A stretch of 64,000 nucleotides of DNA from Lithospermum erythrorhizon (GCA_019722365.1 JADFUC010000554.1:1-64000), one strand, 5' to 3'; positions 1 through 12,514 are shown, counted from the first letter of the stretch. Notes: generated from the letters alone by a model not told the origin. Program-made: numbers and translations.

Positions 1-371
1 CTCAATTGCTTCGTTCAGTTACATTATTGCTGATGAGGATGGAATGAGTGGTGTGTTAGGTGGGATATTTAAAGGGAAGAGATTTAAGTTTGGTTTGGTT
101 TAGGTTATTTTACACTTCCTTCAAATCTCAACGAAACCTACGTGTGTTATTCCCGAGGCATATATTACTACTCGTCTCATACTCATCTTAGATATCGATA
201 TTATTCCAAAATTATTTATACTATCTCCGGGTCCACCCTGAGCAAAATATACACCACCAACGACCGATTTGTTGAATTCTCCACTACTCAAATTCGAAAT
301 TTTAATTTCGTCGAAATCTCAGAAACTTATATGCTATCAACATAATATTACAGTAGGAGCGGATTATTTCA
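1..371 (-). repeat. Gypsy LTR fragment, truncated by window edge
   Basis: This stretch aligns by eye with 55880-56232, the end of the LTR at 53717-56232. Shared words include CGAGGCATATATTACTACTC and TATCTCCGGGTCC, and both close with a GGNTTATTTCA terminus. Read on the minus strand, the LTR starts TGAAATAA at 371 and runs off the left edge. No polypurine tract follows at 372, so this is either a 5' LTR or a solo LTR rather than a 3' LTR. No coding potential is seen. Confidence 0.75.
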
Positions 372-1143
372 TATATAAATCATATAGTATATATATATGA
401 TGCATGATATTTTTCTTGTTATAGCTTTACAAGATGTCGTAGGCTTCGAAGCGATTAAATTTTTGATAGATTAAATTTTAAGATGGACAAGTTCTCTTAT
501 TGATAAGGCATCCACTTATTGATAGATTAAATTTTATGATAAGTCACATGATATATGTAGCTTGCATGACATTTTTCTTGTTAAGCTTTAAGATAATATG
601 AAGCTTGAAGTGATTAAATTTTATGATGGACAAGTTCTCTTATTGATAAAGGCATCCGTCTATTAGGGGAGTCCGTTCAGCAGTAAGGATCGTGTGAATG
701 AGAGTGGTTGGAACCTATTACTTAGTTATAGGATTCACCATATGCCATGTCAGGATCATGTGTTGTACACAACGACCATGACATAGGGAAGATACCAAGT
801 AATAGAAATTGTGAAGTTTTACTAAAGGTATTCAGGGTTTGAGAATACATTTTTGTAGTAAGTTTAAGAAGAATAAAGGTAACCTTAGTTTCGGGGAATG
901 GGTCGGTTGTTGATCTTCACCTTGAACTAAATGTTGAAATCTTTGTCATGGATAACTTTCTCATACGGAACAACATTAGCCAAATAATTCATTAATGGGG
1001 TTAGTCAGTATACTCGGAATGAAAGCTAAAGATGCTTGAATTGAGTATTACAACTGACGATCAATTTGTATTGTTGGTAATGTTGTTAAAGAATATGCAT
1101 TTGATAAGATAGATATGTTTTGACACACTTTTAATTGTGTTGT
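372..1143. repeat. Unassigned DNA with a ~100-bp direct duplication
   Basis: No gene is seen. Two related copies lie at about 401-508 and 560-655. Both run from GCATGATATTTTTCTTGTT-like sequence to a shared GGACAAGTTCTCTTATTGAT word and then a GGCATCC word. The rest, to 1143, has no recognisable motif. Position suggests it belongs to the copia relic continuing at 3727, because the solo LTR at 1144-3726 separates the two, but I could not find copia protein motifs here. Confidence 0.45.
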
Positions 1144-3726
1144 TGTAGCGACCCACCCAGTCGGCCATACGAGGTTAAGATGGGTAACAACTTTGTACAC
1201 GAGTCACCAATCGATGGATACAATAACAAATATGACACCTTCTTATTAACAAAGACAAAACTCTGTTCATCCTTAATTGTTCAATGACACATCCACAAAA
1301 CTAAAGAAAAGCGAGAACACAAATCCACTTGAATAATAAAACCCAAGGATACTGAAATCCAAAAATACAACATAGGAAAAGTATGAAAACCCGGACCCAC
1401 AGAGTAAAATACAATACACAAGTCTAAAATATATATACAAGTCGACAACAAAAGGGAAATGAGCGGTATGAGGACTTCCTATGCCGCCACCGCCTCACCT
1501 ATGATCTTCACCTTGACTACGCAATACGGATCCTCGGCCACTTCAGCGATGCTCCTAGAGACCTAGGTATAAAAGCATCGCCCATAGAGGAAAGGAGTTA
1601 GCTATTAAGGCAGTGAATACAAATACCACCAGGCTTTGCAATCGCATATAATCGTATATATATACATAACATATGTATATGTATACATTAACAGCTGAGT
1701 AATATTCTAAAATCACATAGAGTCCTCTTATACGATATCACATAATACTATATGCGGTACTTATAACCATCCGAAATGCATATTCATTTAAAAGAGCTTG
1801 GTCTCGGCTTACACAAAATAATCAAATGAGAATCACCGCCTGAAATAGTGAACAATTGAGGAATCACATCCACAAATAAGAAACAAATAGAGGAATACCT
1901 CCACAAATAACCAACAAATGAGAATCCACCTCCACAAATAATACACATATGAGGAATCCACTCCCTGAATAATCGGATAAGTCTCCTCCGTCACTCCCGA
2001 CAGCTACCGCAATATGCATATCCTGTAATGAGCCTCTCGAATCACGGGGCTGCTATTATGCATACCCCTTCTCGATTACCGGGGTCGCTCAAAAATATAT
2101 CAAAGCAATCAAATTAAGCGCACCTGATTACACACCTTTGACCACACATGGCCAAATGCATACAGCGCCGTGGTATAACCACAATGACCGCAGCGATCTC
2201 ATAACATGAATCTGTAATCACAACTATCTGTAATATGAATCACTTAATCACAACTATCGATAACATGGATCATAATCGACTATCTCGTAATATGAATCAT
2301 AGTCCGCAGTATCACGTAATATAAATCATAATAACAACTATCTCGTAATATGAATCATAGTGAGCATACATAATATAAATCATAATCACAAGCTATCGCC
2401 AACATAGATCACATGTCCTTTCATTTACATATCCAAGAATAGTCCACGACATAACACATGCAAATATATAACATAATATATATAAGGGGTTCCCGTCGTG
2501 AGATTTGTACTCACCTCGGAGCCAAAAGCGATGATGATAACTCACGTGGTCCTCGTGCTAGGTCGAGGCTCGACTCCTATTCAAAATTATACATTATAAC
2601 ACATTCCGTAGGATAACACTCTCTTAACATCTATAAACCAAGTATTATACACGTCTACATGATTCAAATTTACTACTTACTTGATAAATCTGTCCCCCGA
2701 GATTGTAGTATCGCTTCTAAAATTCTAGCATGTACATTCTACTTACCAGAAACCATAAATCGATATTCGGTCACGGCTTTATTACTGACAATAACACTTT
2801 GTACATTCTAACTTGATCCGACAGTTACTTGACTAAATAAACCATTAAATACAACCTCAATTCAAACACTAACTACTATCACGAACTTTCTCGAAACTTT
2901 ATCAGCAATCTCTACGATCCATATCAGAAACAAATACTTCTATTCCCAAAATAACTATATTAACTAACTACTATACGAACTTTCTCAAACTTTATCAACG
3001 ATCTCTGCCAATCCATATCGAGCCAATACTTCTATTCCCAAAATAACGATATTAAAGTCCTTTAACCTCCTACTACAATTTAAAGTTAACTTAAGAAAAA
3101 GTCAACAAAAAGTCAGCTTGATCAACCCTCGACATACACCACTTTCTAACCCCAATAATCACTTTCAAGTCACCTCGAATCCCACAAGCCAAACTTAGAT
3201 AACATTTCTATTCCATAATAAAGTCAAGATCTAAAAGTCAACATAAAAGTCAAACTAATAAATAGTCAACTATAGCCTCAAATAATGAGATTTGAAGATT
3301 AAAACTCATACCTTTGATAATCTCAAGATGGGGAACAAGATTTGAGGGTTGGATTCAACAAGTTTCACCAAGAAAATGGAAAAAAATCAAGGTTTGGGGG
3401 CTATGGGTGGTTCGGCCCTTTATGGAGCAAGAAGAAGATAGATTTTGTTTTTGTTTTTGATGAATGATGATAAGGATGAAAACTTAGTGGTGGTAGGTGA
3501 ATATTTAAGTGGAGTTTAGGTCTCGTTTGGTTCCTGTTAAACCTGCTTCTCGGTTTTAACAACATAATTCGAACAAGAGTTAAATTAAATTTCTATTCTC
3601 AAAATATGTTATCGTTCAACCAATATTATCATTATTAGATTCAAATTTTAACTTTAACCGTAACACTCGACTTCGGGCACCTAAAATCATATTAAAAATA
3701 ATTGCTTATACGGGCAGGTTATTTCG
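1144..3726 (-). mobile_element. Solo LTR, chromovirus-type gypsy, minus strand
   Basis: In plus-strand reading the element begins TGTAGCGACC at 1144 and ends GGTTATTTCG at 3726, the final CA apparently mutated to CG. No primer-binding site or polypurine tract adjoins either end, so it looks like a solo LTR of about 2.6 kb. The flanks are GTTGT (1139-1143) and ATTGT (3727-3731), a target-site duplication with one mismatch. It carries landmarks found in the other minus-strand LTRs here: GTCACCAATCGATGGATA near 1205, a block around 1580-1630 ending in GAATACAAATACCACC, and degenerate AGGAATCCAC-type short repeats at about 1850-1975. Confidence 0.75.
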
Positions 3727-4647
3727 ATTGTAAACCTACGATAATAACCCAGAAGTATTACTTGCCCTGAAATGCAGAGATAGTCTATGGATGCCAAAAT
3801 GAGGTTTTGTCTTATTACACATAAACGCATGGGCTTTGACCAATGAGTGTAAGTGGGTATTTGAGATGGCGGATCCGTAGTAATGTCCACAGTTTCAAGG
3901 CAAGACTTGTGGCAAAAGGCTTAAAACTCATTTTGTCCATAGCTATGTATGACTATATCAGGATAATCTTAGTCATCATTTGATTCTATTGTTGAAAGAC
4001 CGGCCGGATGGATGCTTAAAGACTATTTGTAAGTAGATTTACGATTAAGGGCGTGATTGTAATCATTGTAACAAATGCTTTCACGTGTCTTAAAAGACTA
4101 AGATTTTTTATGCAAGCTTATAGGATCACGTGTGGATTTAAGCGAGCATCTCGGAGTGATATGTTCTTCGTGATTAAATCAATGTTTGATTTCACGAATC
4201 GAGAAGAAGAAACTGAATGATCTGAGGTTCGGTGGGAGCTAGTTCATTTGCTTTTCTAGAATAAGTTAAGCGATTGATTGAACAATATAATTCTTGTTTT
4301 ACAATCTAATTGTGCTACGTGCTATGGATATGTAATTTATTCATATAAGTCATTTATTATTTCGATTGGAATAATAAATTCTAAAGCTGATCTAAATTTC
4401 TAGAGAGGTAATATGTGAGTGTTGACAAGAGAACCTCTTGAGTCTAGAAAGCGTAAAAGATAGCCACGTTTTTCTTGGTCGGAATCTTGATGGTTTTGGA
4501 GCAAGTAGCAACTTGATGACAGCGTAGTGATTGCTTGATGTCGATTTTCTTGGATCATGGGAGCTTGTAAGTCTAATCAATCTTGTGAAATTTGTCGGTT
4601 TGTATAAGCGAGGCTGAATTGACATTGTAAAATCATAAAGAAGATAT
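3727..4647 (+). pseudogene. Ty1/copia reverse transcriptase relic
   Basis: Two motifs identify a copia pol. KWVFEMADP is read at 3851-3877, and FKARLVAKGLK is read in another frame from 3894; intact copia RTs have a KWVFK...RYKARLVAKG block. Upstream, about 3765-3800, a degenerate EI..SMDAN-like stretch fits the start of the RT domain. Stops and frameshifts are frequent and no long frame survives, so it cannot code. The relic is interrupted by the solo LTRs at 1144-3726 and 4648-7070 and probably resumes at 7071. Downstream of about 4000 the sequence is too decayed to assign to domains. Confidence 0.7.
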
Positions 4648-7070
4648 TGTAACGACCACTTGAGGTCGGCCTCCACGAGTTAAATCGTCATGATCCACGA
4701 ACGAGAATCACCAAATCGATGGATGACTCATTTTAAAAGACAACCTATTTTCAAACAAATTGGAAACTTCACGATAAAAGTCAGTCACGGAAAACCGGTT
4801 TTAAATAAAAAAGATCCATCGTGGCGATACCCCAACCACGTAAGTCAATCCATAAAACATAAACTCCCCAAAATACTTTACATCAGTTTGCCAAAATACG
4901 TGAAACAAAAATCAACTCAGTCTGAAATCCAATACAACATGATAGACATGACTAAAATAGAAACAACAACTACAACAGCTAGACAAGAAATTTTGTGAGG
5001 ATATGCATGTTTCAAATCGGTAACCTAAGCTCCCAAGAAAACCCACGATCGCGCAAACAAGGCGAAGATGTCAAAGTCACCGCTGTCGGCGACACGAAAA
5101 ATAAATACGCCCGAAAGGCGAATGAGGGTGTAGGCGCAAAGCTTAGTGAATACTTATCACGAGGGTGGAACTTAGCCCCACAAACAATGAAATGGTAAAA
5201 TATAGTAGGAGTCATATAAATATCCAAGATAAACCTCCAAGAATAAAAGAAAGATACATATCGAAGAGGCCATAACTTATGATTTCAGGAAATTCTTATA
5301 CATGCTATAACATAATACAATCTAAAGGTCACCGATAAAATCAATCAAGGTAAAAATCATACATTCCCGCATGCAAGACAACATATCGTAACAATAAGTA
5401 ATACTTAAACAAATAATCAACCAAAAATAGAAATCACACAATCGAGATGAAGCGATAATCATGAAAGTCCAAGCGAGATACCCTGATTAGCTATCAATCA
5501 TCCATCTCCAATCTCTCCAACTATACCTCAAAAGCGACCAACATCCACAATATCTGACTCGACCAACTCGACATATACGTCTTTCTGCCTTAATTCTTTA
5601 TAAACAACCTCGACTGCGAGGAGAGCAGCAGCGCTCGTGCAGAATCGTACGAGGCAATAACAACTTGTGGCTCAATCTGGGAAGTGCGAAGCGATAACAT
5701 TGAGCGATCTATCCACAATCATTTCCCTACTCTTAGGTAATTCCTTTAATACTCAAATGCTCCATGATCCCGTCTTAAATATCAACAACTCGTCAGCCGG
5801 AAAGCCTACACACCAGCTTGAGTCGGCATCGAAACCGCCTATGATTCCAACTAAACATCTCGATAGCTCACTACTCAACTTCCAACGTAATCAACAAGAT
5901 AACACAAAAATTCTACCACAATATAAATTGCTCCAAAACTCAATCACAATCAATAATATTCACATATATAAGTCTCGAAGTACTCGCACAAACAATATCA
6001 TAGCTCACGCAGTTCAAGAAATAGAAACAGTATATAAACACCGTGAGATAACTACTCACCTAAAGCTAGCTATATAAACTCCATGCAATGACAACAACGA
6101 ATCTTTCCTTGTCCCGAGCGCCTAAACAAATTCATAATTATAATTTTCTTGATAATACAACTAGTAATATAGCCTTAACACACTTCTTTACTCACACATC
6201 TCATATTTATACTCCCAAAATAACCCAACGAAAGTTCCTATTATAACATTACTCCAACTTTAAGTTCACAAACTATCCATTTTAATGATTGAGTTCCAAT
6301 TACTAGTTTCTAAAGCGGTAAAGTTTAGATATTAACTTGACTAACTATCCCGTTTACAACAAATGCTGTCTGAGAAACCCATTTACTACTCAAATCTAAC
6401 AAAACTCGCTAACATATTTCTTCCAACAACTTATAAATCACAACTTTCACCTCAAAACAACTATAATAAAGGTCAGAATATACTTATACCATTTAAAAAC
6501 TGGTTTGAAAAGTCAATAAAAGTCAACTAGAAAAACTCATAATTCATGAAATACTCAACAATCTTCAATTAACTCTAAAACAACTAATTTAAGGATCTAA
6601 GAACTTATTGTTGCAATTTAAGCGAAATAGTAAAAGTCGAAGCTAAAAGCGTCAGCGAGTTAGCGTGATAAAACTTGAAAAGGTCACGACACTTTCTTAC
6701 CTCGGAAGATGCGGAATGTTGAGGAGAAATCCAAAATGCTAAAAAACCCCAAAAACCGTGCAAAATTGAGGGAGAAAAGTGAAAAAAAAAGAGGCGGAGA
6801 GAAAGAGGTGTTAATTTGAAGTAGGGAAGAAAGGAGGGGGTTTGGTGAGTTGTGAGAGATTTTGACTTTTCCTTGACCACTCTTGGGTAATAGCAACAAA
6901 ATAGAGGAAAAAAATTTAAAACCGAATAGGCAATTACGCGAGAGTTCAACAATGATAAAAAGTACTTAGTCAGGAAGAAATGTTATTAAAATATTCAACT
7001 TTTAAAATACCACGTTTTATAATTCTACATTTAATTATATTTTAAATTTTCGGAGACGGAGTTATTCTGA
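4648..7070 (-). mobile_element. Solo LTR with perfect 5-bp TSD GATAT
   Basis: The element starts TGTAACGACC at 4648 and ends GTTATTCTGA at 7070. The five bases before it (4643-4647) and after it (7071-7075) are both GATAT, a perfect target-site duplication. No PBS or polypurine tract is present, so this is a solo LTR of 2423 bp left by LTR-LTR recombination. Internal landmarks match the other minus-strand gypsy LTRs: AATCACCAAATCGATGGAT near 4707 and a CTTTCTTACCTCGG box at 6692-6705, which on the minus strand reads as a splice-donor-like AGGTAAGAAAG. Short open frames inside it (for example 4690-4998 and 5667-6077) look like chance frames in low-stop sequence. Confidence 0.88.
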
Positions 7071-7478
7071 GATATATGTATATACATGTCCTATAATTTT
7101 GCTTAAATTTGTTGAAGTTTAACAATTCTTAGATTTTAGGATATAACTATCTATGTTATATGAGCTATGTGCTTTGACTATGTCAACGTCTCCCTTAAGC
7201 GGGGATCATAACGACATATGTTAGGTAACACGATGCTTATAGCGATGAATGTTGATATATTGTGATTTGTCCAACCTTGATATACAAGGTAGATCTCGAG
7301 GAGCCTCTCGAAGAGTCGGGGCGATTGCGTGCACCAGCGTTGTCGGTTTACATTAGTATGGTTCATGGATTCGAATAAAAGAAAGTCATGGAGTTTCATG
7401 ACGCATTCTTATGGATTGGCACAGACTAGAGATCGCGAGACAAATGAATTCTAATGTAATCGTCCAAGGGCAAGTAAG
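7071..7478 (+). other. Copia internal 3' region, continuation
   Basis: This is the DNA between the solo LTR ending at 7070 and the copia LTR starting at 7479. By position it is the 3' end of the copia interior whose RT relic lies at 3727-4647. It ends in a decayed purine-rich CAAGGGCAAGTAAG stretch directly before the LTR, where copia elements normally carry a GGAGA-type polypurine tract. No protein motif is recognisable. Confidence 0.45.
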
Positions 7479-7951
7479 TGTTAGAAATCCAATAGTTATT
7501 AGTTCCATTTATTATGCGTTGCGGCAATTTTGTAACAAATTCGTTTACTAGTTTAGTTAAATGTGATTACATATGAGAAAAGTACAACTATAGTAATTGT
7601 AATTACTAGTTTGGTTCTCATGATAATAATAGCAAAGTTATCTTTAGATTGCTTAGATCTCATGCACAACCATTATAATAATAATGATATATTATATTGA
7701 CCCTTCGACTACTAGTATAAAGGCTTTAGAAGGTACTTGTCTGATGACGTTGGGTTATATTTCATGTATTGAATAAATGCACCTTAAATTGGAAAGTTGA
7801 TTGTAATCTTGAGATTACTAATTAGGATATTCACACTAGTTGTGTGAAATATTGTTAGATGAGCCCGACTTAATTAACTTGTTAGTTCGATTAATTAGTT
7901 AAAGGAGCTTGTTTAATTCAATTGATAAGATTAATTAAATGAGTGGGTTGT
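7479..7951 (+). mobile_element. Copia LTR, 5' part, interrupted
   Basis: TGTTAGAAATCC at 7479 is a typical start of a copia LTR and sits just after the purine-rich stretch at 7462-7478. The sequence is AT-rich and non-coding. It stops at 7951, where TGTAATAACCC opens a gypsy LTR, so the copia LTR was the insertion target. The remainder of this LTR was not found on the far side, consistent with later loss of DNA around 11752 or 19533. Confidence 0.55.
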
Positions 7952-10564
7952 TGTAATAACCCATTCCGGTTAATTTAGATAATAATAATATTAATTAGTA
8001 AGATTTATTTGAGCGAATTACATTTATAATTAGTAGTAGTAGTATGGGGATAATTGAGTTAAGTTAGATCGTTAAGTCGTTCGATAACTCAAATTAAACG
8101 ATTTAGGAGCACAAACTCCTTTGCAACTCCAAGACTTAATAGCTAAGTTACTAAATCTCGTCCCTTTATCGTCACAAAACACACAAAAATATCTTCGTCC
8201 TTCATGCTTGGCGAGATCCGTTTTGGAGCAAACAGAAATTTTTGAGTATGAACATAGAGTTTTTGGTTGATTTTTAAAGGAGTTGGCTTTGGCATAACTC
8301 AATTTTATGTTGTTTCTAAGTTTGTTATGGGTTACATGATGTATATAGTGAGTAATTCATGATTTAGAGGGTTGTTTAAAGGGATGTTTTGGTTGGGTTG
8401 ACTTTTCTAGGTTTCAGTTGACTTTTTGGTTGTTATTTTTGTAAGACTTTAAATGTGTAGGAGTTATATTGAGACCTTATTGTAGTTATTGTGAGGAGTT
8501 AAAATGGTGATTTAAAATTTATTTAAAGGGAGTTAGGTTGAAAAATCACGAATTCTAAGTTGAGTTATAATTGATATTTTGGAGTATAGGTTGTTAATTG
8601 TAGACTTGAGGGTTGACTAGAATGACTTATAAGTTGATAGCACTGGGAAATGACTTATAAGTTGATATGAAATGTTAAAGTAATAAGGTGGAATTCTAGC
8701 GAGGAACCGATTAAGGTTGTGTCCGGCAGGGTTATTATTTTTGTTGTTTTATCAGGTCATTTTAGACCGTTTAGAAATAAATTCCACTAAGAGTTGGTTG
8801 TATATCTTCTAGAGCACTTAAGTATAGTAGTAAGGTTTTGATTATGCTTTACGGGTGTTTTTGTTAGCGTTAATCGTGGAAAGAGGCGATTATCGTGGTT
8901 GTGTTTTTACTTGAAGGTTTTGTGGTAGCTACTTGAAGGTGAATACTTATCTTGCGAGGTGCTACTTTACGTACTTACTTTAAATTGTGTGAACATGTTA
9001 TTGTGATATGATTATGTGAGAATGATGTACACGTCATTGTGTAAAGATTACGTGAGAATGATATACATGTAATTGTTGTATGATTATGTGTGTGAATGCG
9101 TTTGTGTGAGCCATGCATGTTATGATTATGCGGTGTAATTTTGTAGGCGTTGAAGATTTGCTTGAGGTAAATATCTTGAACTCCCAACTTATGTTCTTGT
9201 GTTATGTGGCCTTGTCCGCATTTCGATGCAATGGCCTTGTCGGCCTTGTTGCTATTTTAATGGCTTTTGTCGGCATTTATATGTATTTACGTGGCACTTG
9301 TCGGCGGTTGTGATTGATTAGTGATTGTGAGATGTTTTAGTTGTGTGCTTAACTTTGTTTGGGAGTAGAGTGGTTGGTTATTGAGAGGTGTTGGTTGGAG
9401 TTATGTATGACTTTGAGGTGACTTGAGTATCAGGATTTGACCCTATGTTGGGATGATTAGGGGTTAGGTGACTCTCCTTTCCTTGGAGGATATGTAGCGC
9501 TATTGACGCCCTCTTTGGGCATAAAGTGCGAGTGAGATCTATTATCACTTTGCTATGTGCATTGTTGGTGTTGGCCTTATACTTCGGTATATGTGCAGTG
9601 TGAGATCTGTTATCACTTTGCTATGTGCATTGTTGGTGTTGGCCTTATACTTCGGTATATGTGCAGTGTGAGATCTGGCCCTTGACTTTGCTATGGGCAT
9701 TGTTGATGTTGGCACTTATACTCACGGTATAAGTGCGGTGTTTATTAGCCGATTGATCGTTCCTACGGGTAGGCAGTTGAGTATATCGCAGCGTTAGAAG
9801 GGTGGTATACTTGTGGAGATGTGAGGCAGAAGGTGATGACTAGAGTTATAGTACCGTTGTTGAGTCTTTGTGATCGTGTTGGTTGATTGTCTACTTTATT
9901 GAGACGCTTGATTATATCTTGTATGTTATGCAGAGACCTCCTTTGGAATCTTATTGTAGGATTTTATTAGGTAGTCTGGATATTTACGTATTTATTCATA
10001 TTGACTATTATAATAATTATACGTCTGCGTTCCGTATGGTAAGTTCACCCCACGTATTTAAGTTTTTATTAAGGCAGCGACTTACGCCCACACCAAGCTT
10101 TGGGGCGTTTCGTTTATTGCGGGTTGGCCAGACGGCTAGTTGAGCCGGGAGGCGTTGGAGAGTTTGATCAGAGTGGCTAAGGTGAGCATCGGGTGATGAG
10201 GATCCTCGCGGTCTCATTTTGATGTGTTGTCATTGTTTTTGATTGTTGTAAGTATTTTCAAACTTTAGCCTTGTCGGCAATTGTTTTACGTAATTCGGAT
10301 CACAGTGCTTACTATGATTGTAGCCTTGCCGGCATTCTTTGTTTATTTGGGATATGTTGTATTTATATATGGAGTTGGTTGGTTAGATATCACGTGGATT
10401 GTAACTTTTAAAATATTTTATTGAGAATCTTAAAGGAAATCAAAATTTTTGGATGAAAGCTTGAGGATTGTGCTTTAAAATGAGTCGTCCATCGAGTACA
10501 TGACTCTGGTGTTCGGATTATAATGATTAGGCCTTGAGGTACTTGGGCACAGGCGGTCGTTACA
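7952..10564 (+). mobile_element. Chromovirus 5' LTR (element A)
   Basis: The LTR starts TGTAATAACCCATTCC at 7952 and ends GTCGTTACA at 10564, directly before a methionyl-tRNA-type primer-binding site. Its length is 2613 bp. The same terminal order (splice-like region, CGGTAT-rich block, GAGTCGTCCATCGA near 10481) is seen in the LTRs at 17168, 22471 and 37973. A three-copy tandem repeat lies inside at 9532-9737. It interrupts the copia LTR at 7479-7951. The matching 3' LTR is absent. Confidence 0.75.
9532..9737 (+). repeat. Three tandem copies of a 68-bp unit
   Basis: GTGAGATCT recurs at 9532, 9600 and 9668, exactly 68 bp apart. The first two units are almost identical; the third has diverged. 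Each unit contains TTTGCTATG, GCATTGTTG and a TATACT(T/C)(C/A)CGGTATA pair that can fold on itself. Other LTRs of this group carry a single related block (for example around 18465 and 39330), so the array arose by local amplification inside this LTR. Confidence 0.9.
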
Positions 10565-10568
10565 ATTT

Positions 10569-10579
10569 TGGTATCGAGC
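10569..10579 (+). other. Primer-binding site (initiator Met tRNA type)
   Basis: TGGTATCGAGC lies five bases after the LTR end. It is one deletion away from the TGGTATCAGAGC seen in many plant LTR elements that prime from initiator methionine tRNA. It fixes the end of the element A 5' LTR at 10564 and its plus orientation. Confidence 0.85.
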
Positions 10580-10699
10580 TTGGGTTTGATTACTTGGCTA
10601 TTTACGTGGTTTGTGTGTCGACTTATTTTTCTTAGTCATTTGTGAGTGGTGTCTTTTTTGTTGAAAAAAAATGGAGTCTTTTCTTTTTGTTGCGTAGAC

Positions 10700-11752
10700 T
10701 ATTGAAGCCACCGGAGTGATGCGTGGAAGGGGTAGGCGAGAGAGGTGCCGAGGGGTGAGCCTAGGAGGCAGCTGGTAGGGGTATAGTTGTTGATGAGTAC
10801 AACGTGGACGGCGGTCCGGAGGTACATTACGGCCGGGTTGAGGGAAGTTGGGGTACCTTGGAAAGGAGAGTGTGAATGCTCGGGTGGTAGAAGAGCCAAT
10901 TCAGTGGTGTTTGGTTTCGGAGATCCTCGAAGTTTTTGGGGAGTTGAGGTAGGCTATTGAGTTCATCTGAGGACATGAGTCCATCTTTTGAGCCGATGGG
11001 GATTGTGGGCGAGATGAGAGTGAAGTTGGCTACTTATGGAAACTTCCGAGAGTGCCGTGGCGGTGGGAGGAGAACTGAGTGCGTCTTTATTGCCGAGAGG
11101 AGATATTCATGTCTCACAGGAGGCGATTTGTTGAGGCTTTCGGGAGAACTATTGTTTAGAGACCCATAGCGGCCTTGGAGAGGCTGATTTCGGTCACCGG
11201 GGTTCAAAGGTGGTGGAGATGCGAGCAGTTCGGTGATATGTGCCGACTTCTGATGTTTATCGGTAGGCGAAGAGGATCGTCTGGGTTGAGGGATGGGTTG
11301 GCGTGGGAGTCGTCACGGATCTCATTGATGGTTTTACGATTTCATCTTTGTGAAGAATGCGGCCACGAAGATGGAAATGGAGTGCATGAGCCGGGCGGCG
11401 GATCGAGGAAAGTCGACACGAGACTTTGATTCGGTAAGGCCCTCATAGGCTAGATTTCGGAGGAGGAAGGACCAGCGAGTCATCACGGGTAAGGTTGTAG
11501 AGTGCTCACGTGATTCGCCCGAGTTATTCCTACTCATACAGCGGTGGGTGCTGCGAGATCGGCGGGGTCAGTGGTCTTCCGGGGGGTTCGGAGAGGCATC
11601 GGGTGTTACACCGTTGTGGTCGGATTAGGCCGCGGGTAGCGGGATTCTTTGGGAGAGGGGTGGTCACATGTTATCGATGCCAGCAGCCAGGACATTTAGT
11701 GAAGGATTGCCCCGAGCCTTTCAGAGAGAGAGGTGCTAGTCTTGTACCAAAG
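10700..11752 (+). pseudogene. Chromovirus gag relic with intact zinc knuckle (element A)
   Basis: This is the gag region of element A, which would encode the nucleocapsid/capsid polyprotein packaging the RNA. The clearest feature is a CCHC zinc knuckle at 11669-11710, CYRCQQPGHLVKDC, with all four metal ligands and standard CX2CX4HX4C spacing. Upstream frames (10957-11169, 11175-11429) show gag-like composition but are split by stops and shifts. The normal gag start, ATGCCACCGAGG in element B at 12645, is here GAAGCCACCGG at about 10707, so the ATG is lost. After the knuckle the sequence changes at about 11753 into the middle of an element B-type LTR, so protease and pol are missing. It is non-functional. 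Confidence 0.75.
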
Positions 11753-12498
11753 CTGATGTCTTATTGTGTTAGTTGATAGAAGTAGAGTTGTGGACTCGTT
11801 TAGGTATGATTGTCGTTGTGATTTCTTTGAAATGTGATTATCATTATTATTGTCCTTTATCGATATGTTTATGTTTAGTTGAGCCTATAAATTTATGCAT
11901 TTTGATGATAGATTTACTAATGACATATATATTATGGCCTTACGTTGTATGACGTTGTAATACCCGTATCCTATCTTGAAATTAATTATTTCAATTACCT
12001 TATTGTGAGAGTGAGGTTAATTCCACTCTTGGGATAAGTACTGTTAAGCTTCGCGGCTTACATACATTCGCTATGGGCGACATTTTTTATTTGTGCCCGG
12101 ATTGAGCATGTAGTGCGCTAGCTTTCGGAGTGCATTACAGTGTTCGTGCCTTAGAGCCTAGGTATTGGCGGGTGGCCGATGAATCTGCTTGATCGTTGTT
12201 TTTATTTGAAGTTCGGATTTCCTTTATTTGTTGTTATTTCGATTTCCGATTGAGTTGTATGTTGATATTTTGTAGTTTGGTTGATTGCTGTTTATAGGTT
12301 GTGTTGTGTGGTTAGGAAACACCATGATGGATCATTTTCTTAAAAGCTTGTTCTTTTAGGTTGTATATATTATTTTATTGGTTTATTCAGTAGATGTGTC
12401 TTTTAAATTTGATCGTCAAATTCGTTTGGTGACCCTGCGGTGTCGAGTTTGGATGATTCTAACCTCAGGGCGGCCGACCTGGGGCAGAGTCGATTACA
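11753..12498 (+). mobile_element. 5'-truncated LTR of element B
   Basis: From about 11753 the sequence follows the 3' LTR at 18772-19532: GATGTCTTATTGTGTT, then GGTATGATTGTC, CCTATAAATTTATGCATT and TTGGTGAC. It ends GTCGATTACA at 12498, next to the primer-binding site. About the first 1.6 kb of the LTR (compared with 17168-19532) is missing. The left neighbour is gag of element A, so the truncation is a recombination or deletion junction and not an insertion boundary. Confidence 0.8.
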
Positions 12499-12502
12499 AT
12501 TT

Positions 12503-12514
12503 TGGTATTAGAGC
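12503..12514 (+). other. Primer-binding site of element B
   Basis: TGGTATTAGAGC, one mismatch from the methionyl-tRNA complement TGGTATCAGAGC, follows the LTR end at 12498 by four bases. It shows that the element B interior begins here on the plus strand. Confidence 0.85.

Noticed and set aside
4690..6077. Several 67-136-codon frames (4690-4998, 5667-6077 and others)
   Set aside because: They lie inside a solo LTR with a perfect TSD, have no domains and start and stop at LTR-internal positions.
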